From Crossaster papposus (lineage: Eukaryota > Echinodermata > Asteroidea > Velatida > Solasteridae): 64,000 bases of DNA. The stretch spans positions 1,115,001-1,179,000 of the forward strand of contig JBAIAA010000506.1 of NCBI GenBank assembly GCA_037893245.1. Direction: 5' to 3'. Below the pieces are notes generated by a model. The model was not told the origin of the DNA and ran no database searches. It was given only the letters and a program-made list of their open reading frames with translations. The position numbers and the translations under genes are program-made. Positions 1-12,024 of the stretch are shown here, piece after piece (position 1 is the first letter of the stretch; every line of letters starts with the position of its first letter).

Positions 1-1379
1 GCATAGGCCTATGAGGCAATACACGTGTACATACATACATATCAGAACACATGGCTGCGAATGGGGATAATTTTCTCGACTTATATCTGAGTTGCGAGCC
101 TCAACGTTGTTCGAAAATAAAGAGACAATCACCAGCTCGACATCCGAGCCAAAATATTGCCAAATTTCTCACTGGAAAATAAACCAAACTGTGAGACTCA
201 TGCTTCTGGACACTGGCGACATGATAATGTTCTCGACATGTATCTGAGCTGCGAACCTCAACGTTGTTCGAGAATGAAGGGACACTCACCAGCTCAACAT
301 CCGAGCCGAAATATTGCCAAATTTCTCACTGGAACAAACCTAAACTGAGAGACTCATGCGTCAGGACACTGGCGGCATAGGCCTATGAGGCAATACACGT
401 GTACATACATACACATCAGAAAACATGGCTGCGAATGAGGACATTTTTCTCGACATATATCTGAGCTGCGAGCCTCAACGTTGTTCGAGAATGAAGAGAC
501 ACTCACCAGCTCGTCATCCGAGCCAAAATATTGCCAAATTTCTCACTGGAAAATAAACCAAACTGTGAGACTCATGCTTCTGGACACTGGCGACATGATA
601 ATGTTCTCGACATGTATCTGAGCTGCGAACCTCAACGTTGTTCGAGAATGAAGGGACACTCACCAGCTCGACATCTGAGCCAAAATGTTGCCAAATTTCT
701 CACTGGAACAAACCTAAACTGAGAGACTCATGCGTCAGGACACTGGCGGCATAGGCCTATGAGGCAATACACGTGTACATACATACACATAAGAAAACAT
801 GGCTACGAATGAGGATAATTTTCCCGACATATATCTGATCTGCGATCCTCAACGTTGTTCGAGAATGAAGAGACACGCACCAGCTCGACATCCGAGCCAA
901 AATATTTCCAAATTTCTCACTGGAAAAAACCCAAACTGTGAGACTCATACGTCAGGACACCTGCGGCATAGGCCTATGTGGCAATACACGTGTACATACA
1001 TACACATCAGAAAACATGGCTGCGAATGAGGATAATGTTCTCGACATTATCTGAGCTGCGAACCTCAACGTTGTTCGAGAATGAAGAGACACTCACCAGC
1101 TCGACATCTGAGCCAAAATATTGCCAAATGTCTCACTGGAACAAACCTAAACTGAGAGACTCATGCGTCAGGACACTGGCGGCATATGCCTATGTGGCAA
1201 TACACGTATACATACATAAACATAAGAAAACATGGCTGCGAATGAGGATAATTTTCTCGACATATATCTGAGCTGCGAGCCTCAACGTTGTTCGAAAATG
1301 AAGAGACACTCACCAGCTCAACATCAGAGCCAAAATATTACCAAATTTCTCACTGGAAACAACCCAAACTGAGAGACTC

Positions 1380-3100
1380 ATGCGTCAGGATACTGGCGGC
1401 ATAGGCCTATGTGGCAATACACGTGTACATACATACACATCAGAAAACATGGCTGCGAATGAGGATAATGTTCTCGACATACATCTGAGCTGCGAACCTC
1501 AACGTTGTTCGAGAATGAAGAGACACTCACCAGCTCGACATCTGAGCCAAAATATTGCCAAATTTCTCACTGGAACAAACCTAAACTGAGAAACTCATGC
1601 GTCAGGACACTGGCGGCATATGCCTATGAGGCAATACACGTGTACATACATACACATCAGAAAACATGGCTGCGAATGAGGATAATGTTCTCGACATTAT
1701 CTGAGCTGCGAACCTCAACGTTGTTCGAGAATGAAGAGACACTCACCAGCTCGACATCTGAGCCAAAATATTGCCAAATTTCTCACTGGAACAAACCTAA
1801 ACTGAGAGACTCATGCGTCAGGACACTGGCGGCATATGCCTTTGTGGCACTACACGTGTACATACAAACACATCAGAAAACATGTCTGCGAATGAGGACA
1901 TTTTTCTCGACATATATCTGAGCTGCGAGCCTCAACGTTGTTTGAGAATGAAAAGACACTCACCAGCTCGACATCCGAGCCAAAATATTGCCAAATTTCT
2001 CACTGAAAAAAAAACCAAACTGTGAGACTCATGCTTCCGGACACTGGCGACATGATAATGTTCTCGACATGTATCTGAGCTGCGAACCTCAACGTTGTTC
2101 GAGAATGAAGAGACACTCACCAGCTCGGCATCTGAGCCGAAATATTGCCAGATTTCTCACTGGAACAAACCTAAACTGAGAGACTCATGCGTCAGGACAC
2201 TGGCGGCATATGCCTATGTGGCAATACACGTGTACATACATACACATCAGAAAACATGGCTGCGAATGAGGATAATGTTCTCGACATACATCTGAGCTGC
2301 GAACCTCAACGTTGTTCGAGAATGAAGAGACACTCACCAGCTCGACATCTGAGCCAAAATATTGCCAAATTTCTCACTGGAACAAACCTAAACTGAGAAA
2401 CTCATGCGTCAGGACACTGGCGGCATATGCCTATGAGGCAATACACGTGTACATACATACACATCAGAAAACATGGCTGCGAATGAGGACATTTTTCTCG
2501 ACATATATCTGAGCTGCGAGCCTCAACGTTGTTCGAGAATGAAGAGACACTCACCAGCTCGACATCCGAGCCAAAATATTGCCAAATTTCTCACTGGAAA
2601 AAAACCAAACTGAGAGACTCATGCGTCAGGATACTGGCAGCATATGCGTATGTGGCACTACACGTGTACATACAAACACATCAGAAAACATGGCTGCGAA
2701 TGAGGACATTTTTCTCGACATATATCTGAGCTGCGAGCCTCAACGTTGTTTGAGAATGAAGAGACACTCACCAGCTCGACATCCGAGCCAAAATATTGCC
2801 AAATTTCTCACTGGAAAAAAAACCAAACTGTGAGACTCATGCTTCCGGACACTGGCGACATGATAATGTTCTCGACATGTATCTGAGCTGCGAACCTCAA
2901 CGTTGTTCGAGAATGAAGGGACACTCACCAGCTCGGCATCTGAGCCGAAATATTGCCAGATTTCTCACTGGAACAAACCTAAACTGAGAGACTCATGCGT
3001 CAGGACACTGGCGGCATATGCCTATGTGGCAATACACGTGTACATACAAACACATCAGAAAACATGGCTGCGAATGAGGATATTTTTCTCGACATATATC
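1380..3100 (+). repeat. Tandem tetramer, period about 808 bp
   Basis: Two consecutive blocks of three full monomers plus one short monomer have matching order. The marker cgttgtttgagaatg occurs at about 1,936 and about 2,744, each followed by a short monomer carrying gcttccgg (2,033 and 2,841). The second copy ends at the diverged monomer near 3,110. Confidence 0.75.
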
Positions 3101-3140
3101 TGAGCTACGAACCTCAACGTTGTTGGAGAATGAAGAGACA

Positions 3141-3208
3141 TTCACCACTTCCACATCTGAGCTAACATATCGCCAAAATTCTCACCGGAAGAGACCAAAA
3201 CTTTGAGA
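3141..3208 (+). repeat. Diverged edge-type monomer segment inside the array
   Basis: This segment (ttcaccacttccacatctga, gctaacatatcgccaaaatt, ctcaccggaagagaccaaaa) departs strongly from the usual ctcaccagctcgacatctga form. Its close relative is the last monomer of the array (about 55,669-55,736), with only three differences that I can see over 68 bp. Both are followed by ggcggcataggcctatgagg. This monomer type is therefore an old lineage, present inside the array as well as at its edge. Confidence 0.85.
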
Positions 3209-4536
3209 CTCATGCGTCAGGACACTGGCGGCATAGGCCTATGAGGCAATACACGTGTACATACATACATATCAGAACACATGGCTGCGAATGGGGATAA
3301 TTTTCTCGACTTATATCTGAGTTGCGAGCCTCAACGTTGTTCGAAAATAAAGAGACAATCACCAGCTCGACATCCGAGCCAAAATATTGCCAAATTTCTC
3401 ACTGGAAAATAAACCAAACTGTGAGACTCATGCTTCTGGACACTGGCGACATGATAATGTTCTCGACATGTATCTGAGCTGCGAACCTCAACGTTGTTCG
3501 AGAATGAAGGGACACTCACCAGCTCAACATCCGAGCCGAAATATTGCCAAATTTCTCACTGGAACAAACCTAAACTGAGAGACTCATGCGTCAGGACACT
3601 GGCGGCATAGGCCTATGAGGCAATACACGTGTACATACATACACATCAGAAAACATGGCTGCGAATGAGGACATTTTTCTCGACATATATCTGAGCTGCG
3701 AGCCTCAACGTTGTTCGAGAATGAAGAGACACTCACCAGCTCGTCATCCGAGCCAAAATATTGCCAAATTTCTCACTGGAAAATAAACCAAACTGTGAGA
3801 CTCATGCTTCTGGACACTGGCGACATGATAATGTTCTCGACATGTATCTGAGCTGCGAACCTCAACGTTGTTCGAGAATGAAGGGACACTCACCAGCTCG
3901 ACATCTGAGCCAAAATGTTGCCAAATTTCTCACTGGAACAAACCTAAACTGAGAGACTCATGCGTCAGGACACTGGCGGCATAGGCCTATGAGGCAATAC
4001 ACGTGTACATACATACACATAAGAAAACATGGCTACGAATGAGGATAATTTTCCCGACATATATCTGATCTGCGATCCTCAACGTTGTTCGAGAATGAAG
4101 AGACACGCACCAGCTCGACATCCGAGCCAAAATATTTCCAAATTTCTCACTGGAAAAAACCCAAACTGTGAGACTCATACGTCAGGACACCTGCGGCATA
4201 GGCCTATGTGGCAATACACGTGTACATACATACACATCAGAAAACATGGCTGCGAATGAGGATAATGTTCTCGACATATATCTGAGCTGCGAACCTCAAC
4301 GTTGTTCGAGAATGAAGAGACAGTCACCAGCTCGACATCTGAGCCAAAATATTGCCAAATTTCTCACTGGAACAAACCTAAACTGAGAGACTCATGCGTC
4401 AGGACAGTGGCAGCATATGCCTATGTGGCACTACACGTGTACATACAAACACATCAGAAAACATGGCTGCGAATGAGAATATTTTTCTCGACATATATCT
4501 GAGCTGCGAACCTCAACGTTGTTCGAGAATGAAGAG

Positions 4537-6148
4537 ATACTCACCCGCTCGACATCTGAGCCAAAATATTGCCAAATTTCTCACTGGAACAAACCTAAAC
4601 TGAGAGACTCATGCGTCAGGACACTGGCGGCATATGCCTTTGTGGCACTACACGTGTACATACAAACACATCAGAAAACATGGCTGCGAATGAGGACATT
4701 TTTCTTGACATATATCTGAGCTGCGAGCCTCAACGTTGTTCGAGAATGAAGAGACACTCACCAGCTCGACATCCGAGCCAAAATATTGCCAAATTTCTCA
4801 CGGGAAAAACAAAAAACTGTGAGACTCATGCTTCTGGACACTGTCGACATGATAATGTTCTCGACATGTATCTGAGCTGCGAACCTCAACGTTGTTCGAG
4901 AATGAAGGGACACTCACCAGCTCGACATCCGAGCCAAAATATTGCCAAATTTCTCACTGGAAAAAACCCAAACTGAGAGACTCATGCGTCAGGATACTGG
5001 CGGCATAGGCCTATGTGGCAATACACATGTACATACATACACATCAGAAAACATGGCTGCGAATGAGGATAATGTTCTCGGCATTATCTGAGCTGCGAAC
5101 CTCAACGTTGTTCGAGAATGAAGAGACACTCACCAGCTCGACATCTGAGCCAAAATATTGCCAAATTTCTCACTGGAACAAACCTAAACTGAGAGACTCA
5201 TGCGTAAGGACACTGGCGACATATGCCTATGTGGCACTACACGTGTACATACAAACACATCAGAAAACATGGCTGCGAATGAGGATATTTTTATCGACAT
5301 ATATCTGAGCTGCGAGCCTCAACGTTGTTCGAGAATGAAGAGACACTCACCCGCTCGACATCTGAGCCAAAATATTGCCAAATTTCTCACTGGAACAAAC
5401 CTAAACTGAGAGACTCATGCGTCAGGACACTGGCGGCATATGCCTTTGTGGCACTACACGTGTACATACAAACACATCAGAAAACATGGCTGCGAATGAG
5501 GACATTTTTCTTGACATATATCTGAGCTGCGAGCCTCAACGTTGTTCGAGAATGAAGAGACACTCACCAGCTCGACATCCGAGCCAAAATATTGCCAAAT
5601 TTCTCACGGGAAAAACAAAAAACTGTGAGACTCATGCTTCTGGACACTGTCGACATGATAATGTTCTCGACATGTATCTGAGCTGCGAACCTCAACGTTG
5701 TTCGAGAATGAAGGGACACTCACCAGCTCGACATCCGAGCCAAAATATTGCCAAATTTCTCACTGGAAAAAACCCAAACTGAGAGACTCATGCGTCAGGA
5801 TACTGGCGGCATAGGCCTATGTGGCAATACACATGTACATACATACACATCAGAAAACATGGCTGCGAATGAGGATAATGTTCTCGGCATTATCTGAGCT
5901 GCGAACCTCAACGTTGTTCGAGAATGAAGAGACACTCACCAGCTCGACATCTGAGCCAAAATATTGCCAAATTTCTCACTGGAACAAACCTAAACTGAGA
6001 GACTCATGCGTAAGGACACTGGCGACATATGCCTATGTGGCACTACACGTGTACATACAAACACATCAGAAAACATGGCTGCGAATGAGGATATTTTTAT
6101 CGACATATATCTGAGCTGCGAGCCTCAACGTTGTTCGAGAATGAAGAG
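4537..6148 (+). repeat. 806-bp tetramer, two tandem copies
   Basis: Units at about 4,537-5,342 and 5,343-6,148 share the rare forms tcacgggaaaaacaaaaaac, ggacactgtcgacatgataa, aatacacatgtac, ttctcggcattatctg and gcgtaaggacactgg. Each holds three full-length monomers and one short one. The pair is repeated at about 7,983-9,594. Confidence 0.92.
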
Positions 6149-6475
6149 ACACTTACCAGTTCGACATCCGAGCCAAAATATTGCCAAATTTCTCACTGGA
6201 AAATAAACCAAACTGTGAGACTCATGCTTCTGGACACTGGCGACATGATAATGTTCTCGACATGTATCTGAGCTGCGAACCTCAACGTTGTTCGAGAATG
6301 AAGGGACACTCACCAGATCGACATCTGAGCCAAAATGTTGCCAAATTTCTCACTGGAACAAACCTAAACTGAGAGACTCATGCGTCAGGACACTGGCGGC
6401 ATATGCCTTTGTGGCACTACACGTGTACATACAAACACATCTGAAAACATGGCTGCGAATGAGGACATTTTTCTC

Positions 6476-9400
6476 GACATATATCTGAGCTGCGAGCCTC
6501 AACGTTGTTCGAGAATGAAGAGACACTCACCAGCTCGACATCCGAGCCAAAATATTGTCAAATTTCTCACTGGAAAAAAACCCAAACTGTGAGACTCATG
6601 CGTCAGGGCACTGGCGGCATATGCCTATGAGGCAATACACGTGTACATACATACACATCAGAAAACATGGCTGCGAATGGGGATAATGTTCTCGTCATTA
6701 TCTGAGCTGCGAACCTCAACGTTGTTCGAGAATGAAGAGACACTCACCAGCTCGACATCTGAGCCAAAATATTGCCAAATTTCTCACTGGAACAAACCTA
6801 AACTGAGAGACTCATGCGTAAGGACACTGGCGACATATGCCTATGTGGCACTACACGTGTACATACAAACACATCAGAAAACATGGCTGCGAATGAGGAT
6901 ATTTTTCTCGACATATATCTGAGCTGCGAGCCTCAACGTTGTTCGAGAATGAAGAGACACTTACCAGCTCGACATCCGAGCCAAAATATTGCCAAATTTC
7001 TCACTGGAAAATAAACCAAACTGTGAGACTCATGCTTCTGGACACTGGCGGCATATACCTTTGTGGCACTACACGTGTACATACAAACACATCTGAAAAC
7101 ATGGCTGCGAATGAGGACATTTTTCTCGACATATATCTGAGCTGCGAGCCTCAACGTTGTTCGAGAATGAAGAAACACTCACCAGCTCGACATCCGAGCC
7201 AAAATATTGTCAAATTTCTCACTGGAAAAAAACCCAAACTGTGAGACTCATGCTTCTGGACACTGGCGACATGATAATGTTCTCGACATGTATCTGAGCT
7301 GCGAACCTCAACGTTGTTCGAGAATGAAGGGACACTCACCAGCTCGACATCTGAGCCAAAATATTGCCAAATGTCTCACTGGAACAAACCTAAACTGAGA
7401 GACTCATGCGTCAGGACACTGGCGGCATAGGCCTATGAGGCAATACACGTGTACATACATACACATAAGAAAACATGGCTACGAATGAGGATAATTTTCC
7501 CGACATATATCTGATCTGCGATCCTCAACGTTGTTCGAGAATGAAGAGACACGCACCAGCTCGACATCCGAGCCAAAATATTTCCAAATTTCTCACTGGA
7601 AAAAACCCAAACTGTGAGACTCATACGTCAGGACACCTGCGGCATAGGCCTATGTGGCAATACACGTGTACATACATACACATCAGAAAACATGGCTGCG
7701 AATGAGGATAATGTTCTCGACATATATCTGAGCTGCGAACCTCAACGTTGTTCGAGAATGAAGAGACAGTCACCAGCTCGACATCTGAGCCAAAATATTG
7801 CCAAATTTCTCACTGGAACAAACCTAAACTGAGAGACTCATGCGTCAGGACAGTGGCAGCATATGCCTATGTGGCACTACACGTGTACATACAAACACAT
7901 CAGAAAACATGGCTGCGAATGAGAATATTTTTCTCGACATATATCTGAGCTGCGAACCTCAACGTTGTTCGAGAATGAAGAGATACTCACCCGCTCGACA
8001 TCTGAGCCAAAATATTGCCAAATTTCTCACTGGAACAAACCTAAACTGAGAGACTCATGCGTCAGGACACTGGCGGCATATGCCTTTGTGGCACTACACG
8101 TGTACATACAAACACATCAGAAAACATGGCTGCGAATGAGGACATTTTTCTTGACATATATCTGAGCTGCGAGCCTCAACGTTGTTCGAGAATGAAGAGA
8201 CACTCACCAGCTCGACATCCGAGCCAAAATATTGCCAAATTTCTCACGGGAAAAACAAAAAACTGTGAGACTCATGCTTCTGGACACTGTCGACATGATA
8301 ATGTTCTCGACATGTATCTGAGCTGCGAACCTCAACGTTGTTCGAGAATGAAGGGACACTCACCAGCTCGACATCCGAGCCAAAATATTGCCAAATTTCT
8401 CACTGGAAAAAACCCAAACTGAGAGACTCATGCGTCAGGATACTGGCGGCATAGGCCTATGTGGCAATACACATGTACATACATACACATCAGAAAACAT
8501 GGCTGCGAATGAGGATAATGTTCTCGGCATTATCTGAGCTGCGAACCTCAACGTTGTTCGAGAATGAAGAGACACTCACCAGCTCGACATCTGAGCCAAA
8601 ATATTGCCAAATTTCTCACTGGAACAAACCTAAACTGAGAGACTCATGCGTAAGGACACTGGCGACATATGCCTATGTGGCACTACACGTGTACATACAA
8701 ACACATCAGAAAACATGGCTGCGAATGAGGATATTTTTATCGACATATATCTGAGCTGCGAGCCTCAACGTTGTTCGAGAATGAAGAGACACTCACCCGC
8801 TCGACATCTGAGCCAAAATATTGCCAAATTTCTCACTGGAACAAACCTAAACTGAGAGACTCATGCGTCAGGACACTGGCGGCATATGCCTTTGTGGCAC
8901 TACACGTGTACATACAAACACATCAGAAAACATGGCTGCGAATGAGGACATTTTTCTTGACATATATCTGAGCTGCGAGCCTCAACGTTGTTCGAGAATG
9001 AAGAGACACTCACCAGCTCGACATCCGAGCCAAAATATTGCCAAATTTCTCACGGGAAAAACAAAAAACTGTGAGACTCATGCTTCTGGACACTGTCGAC
9101 ATGATAATGTTCTCGACATGTATCTGAGCTGCGAACCTCAACGTTGTTCGAGAATGAAGGGACACTCACCAGCTCGACATCCGAGCCAAAATATTGCCAA
9201 ATTTCTCACTGGAAAAAACCCAAACTGAGAGACTCATGCGTCAGGATACTGGCGGCATAGGCCTATGTGGCAATACACATGTACATACATACACATCAGA
9301 AAACATGGCTGCGAATGAGGATAATGTTCTCGGCATTATCTGAGCTGCGAACCTCAACGTTGTTCGAGAATGAAGAGACACTCACCAGCTCGACATCTGA

Positions 9401-10500
9401 GCCAAAATATTGCCAAATTTCTCACTGGAACAAACCTAAACTGAGAGACTCATGCGTAAGGACACTGGCGACATATGCCTATGTGGCACTACACGTGTAC
9501 ATACAAACACATCAGAAAACATGGCTGCGAATGAGGATATTTTTATCGACATATATCTGAGCTGCGAGCCTCAACGTTGTTCGAGAATGAAGAGACACTC
9601 ACCAGCTCGACATCCGAGCCAAAATATTGTCAAATTTCTCACTGGAAAAAAACCCAAACTGTGAGACTCATGCGTCAGGGCACTGGCGGCATATGCCTAT
9701 GAGGCAATACACGTGTACATACATACACATCAGAAAACATGGCTGCGAATGGGGATAATGTTCTCGTCATTATCTGAGCTGCGAACCTCAACGTTGTTCG
9801 AGAATGAAGAGACACTCACCAGCTCGACATCTGAGCCAAAATATTGCCAAATTTCTCACTGGAACAAACCTAAACTGAGAGACTCATGCGTAAGGACACT
9901 GGCGACATATGCCTATGTGGCACTACACGTGTACATACAAACACATCAGAAAACATGGCTGCGAATGAGGATATTTTTCTCGACATATATCTGAGCTGCG
10001 AGCCTCAACGTTGTTCGAGAATGAAGAGACACTTACCAGCTCGACATCCGAGCCAAAATATTGCCAAATTTCTCACTGGAAAATAAACCAAACTGTGAGA
10101 CTCATGCTTCTGGACACTGGCGGCATATACCTTTGTGGCACTACACGTGTACATACAAACACATCTGAAAACATGGCTGCGAATGAGGACATTTTTCTCG
10201 ACATATATCTGAGCTGCGAGCCTCAACGTTGTTCGAGAATGAAGAAACACTCACCAGCTCGACATCCGAGCCAAAATATTGTCAAATTTCTCACTGGAAA
10301 AAAACCCAAACTGTGAGACTCATGCTTCTGGACACTGGCGACATGATAATGTTCTCGACATGTATCTGAGCTGCGAACCTCAACGTTGTTCGATAATGAA
10401 GGGACACTCACCAGCTCGACATCTGAGCCAAAATATTGCCAAATGTCTCACTGGAACAAACCTAAACTGAGAGACTCATGCGTCAGGACACTGGCGGCAT
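6476..10500 (+). repeat. Higher-order repeat, offset 3,072 bp
   Basis: Positions about 6,476-7,428 match about 9,548-10,500. They share gcgtcagggcactgg, gaatggggataatgttctcg, the hybrid monomer carrying catatacctttgtgg, and aatattgtcaaatttc. One visible substitution is cgagaatgaaggg (7,319) against cgataatgaaggg (10,391). The blocks are linked to the 3,446-bp repeat by an exchange near 9,548-9,598. Confidence 0.85.
7020..7240 (+). repeat. Hybrid satellite I monomer (short-type left side, full-length right side)
   Basis: This monomer starts with the markers of the short class (aaaataaaccaaactgtgag, gcttctggacactgg) but then continues with ggcggcatatacctttgtgg and the whole 60-bp block. Copies lie at about 10,091 and about 11,116. 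It is a recombinant between the two classes, with the switch between gcttctgg and ggcggcat. Confidence 0.8.
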
Positions 10501-12024
10501 ATGCCTATGTGGCAATACACGTATACATACATACACATAAGAAAACATGGCTGCGAATGAGGATAATTTTCTCGACATATATCTGAGCTGCGAGCCTCAA
10601 CGTTGTTCGAAAATGAAGAGACACTCACCAGCTCAACATCAGAGCCAAAATATTACCAAATTTCTCACTGGAAACAACCCAAACTGAGAGACTCATGCGT
10701 CAGGATACTGGCGGCATAGGCCTATGTGGCAATACACGTGTACATACATACACATCAGAAAACATGGCTGCGAATGAGGATAATGTTCTCGACATACATC
10801 TGAGCTGCGAACCTCAACGTTGTTCGAGAATGAAGAGACACTCACCCGCTCGACATCTGAGCCAAAATATTTCCAAATTTCTCACTGGAACAAACCTAAA
10901 CTGAGAAACTCATGCGTCAGGACACTGGCGGCATATGCCTATGTGGCAATACACGTGTACATACAAACACATTAGAAAACATGGCTGCGAATGAGGATAA
11001 TTTTCTCGACATATATCTGAGCTGCGAGCCTCAACGTTGTTCGAAAATGAAGAGACACTCACCAGCTCAACATCAGAGCCAAAATATTACCAAATTTCTC
11101 ACTGGAAACAACTCAAACTGTGAGACTCATGCTTCTGGACACTGGCGGCATATACCTTTGTGGCACTACACGTGTACATACAAACACATCTGAAAACATG
11201 GCTGCGAATGAGGACATTTTTCTCGACATATATCTGAGCTGCGAGCCTCAACGTTGTTCGAGAATGAAGAAACACTCACCAGCTCGACATCCGAGCCAAA
11301 ATATTGTCAAATTTCTCACTGGAAAAAAACCCAAACTGTGAGACTCATGCTTCTGGACACTGGCGACATGATAATGTTCTCGACATGTATCTGACCTGCG
11401 AACCTCAACGTTGTTCGATAATGAAGGGACACTCACCAGCTCGACATCTGAGCCAAAATATTGCCAAATGTCTCACTGGAACAAACCTAAACTGAGAGAC
11501 TCATGCGTCAGGACACTGGCGGCATATGCCTATGTGGCAATACACGTATACATACATACACATAAGAAAACATGGCTGCGAATGAGGATAATTTTCTCGA
11601 CATATATCTGAGCTGCGAGCCTCAACGTTGTTCGAAAATGAAGAGACACTCACCAGCTCAACATCAGAGCCAAAATATTACCAAATTTCTCACTGGAAAC
11701 AACCCAAACTGAGAGACTCATGCGTCAGGATACTGGCGGCATAGGCCTATGTGGCAATACACGTGTACATACATACACATCAGAAAACATGGCTGCGAAT
11801 GAGGATAATGTTCTCGACATACATCTGAGCTGCGAACCTCAACGTTGTTCGAGAATGAAGAGACACTCACCCGCTCGACATCTGAGCCAAAATATTTCCA
11901 AATTTCTCACTGGAACAAACCTAAACTGAGAGACTCATGCGTCAGGACACTGGCGGCATATGCCTATGTGGCAATACACGTGTACATACAAACACATTAG
12001 AAAACATGGCTGCGAATGAGGATA
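10091..12024 (+). repeat. 1,025-bp pentamer, about 1.9 tandem copies
   Basis: Four full-length monomers plus one short one repeat at offset 1,025. Shared markers are cgataatgaaggg, tacacgtatacatac, aacatcagagccaaaatatt and ggaaacaac. Copies differ at a few points, for example ctgagaaactc against ctgagagactc, and ctgagctgcg against ctgacctgcg. The match ends near 11,000/12,025 (gataattttctcgac against gatatttttctcgaa). Confidence 0.88.

Larger units (their letters stand above)
1..4277 (+). repeat. Higher-order repeat, offset 3,230 bp
   Basis: Positions 1-1,047 match 3,231-4,277, including rare variants such as tatcagaacacatgg, gaatggggataatttt and gacttatatctgagttgcg. The match breaks where 1,046 has cgacattatc and the second copy has cgacatatatc. 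The window begins inside the first copy, so at least part of a 3.2-kb block is repeated. Confidence 0.9.
3935..9598 (+). repeat. Higher-order repeat, offset 3,446 bp
   Basis: About 2.2 kb at 3,935-6,152 recurs at 7,381-9,598 with shared rare variants: ataattttcccgacatatat, ctgatctgcgatcctc, gagacagtcacc and gagatactcacccgc. The match ends where the first copy reads cttaccagttcg and the second reads ctcaccagctcg. An 806-bp tandem sits inside both copies, so that tandem arose before the larger duplication. Confidence 0.9.
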
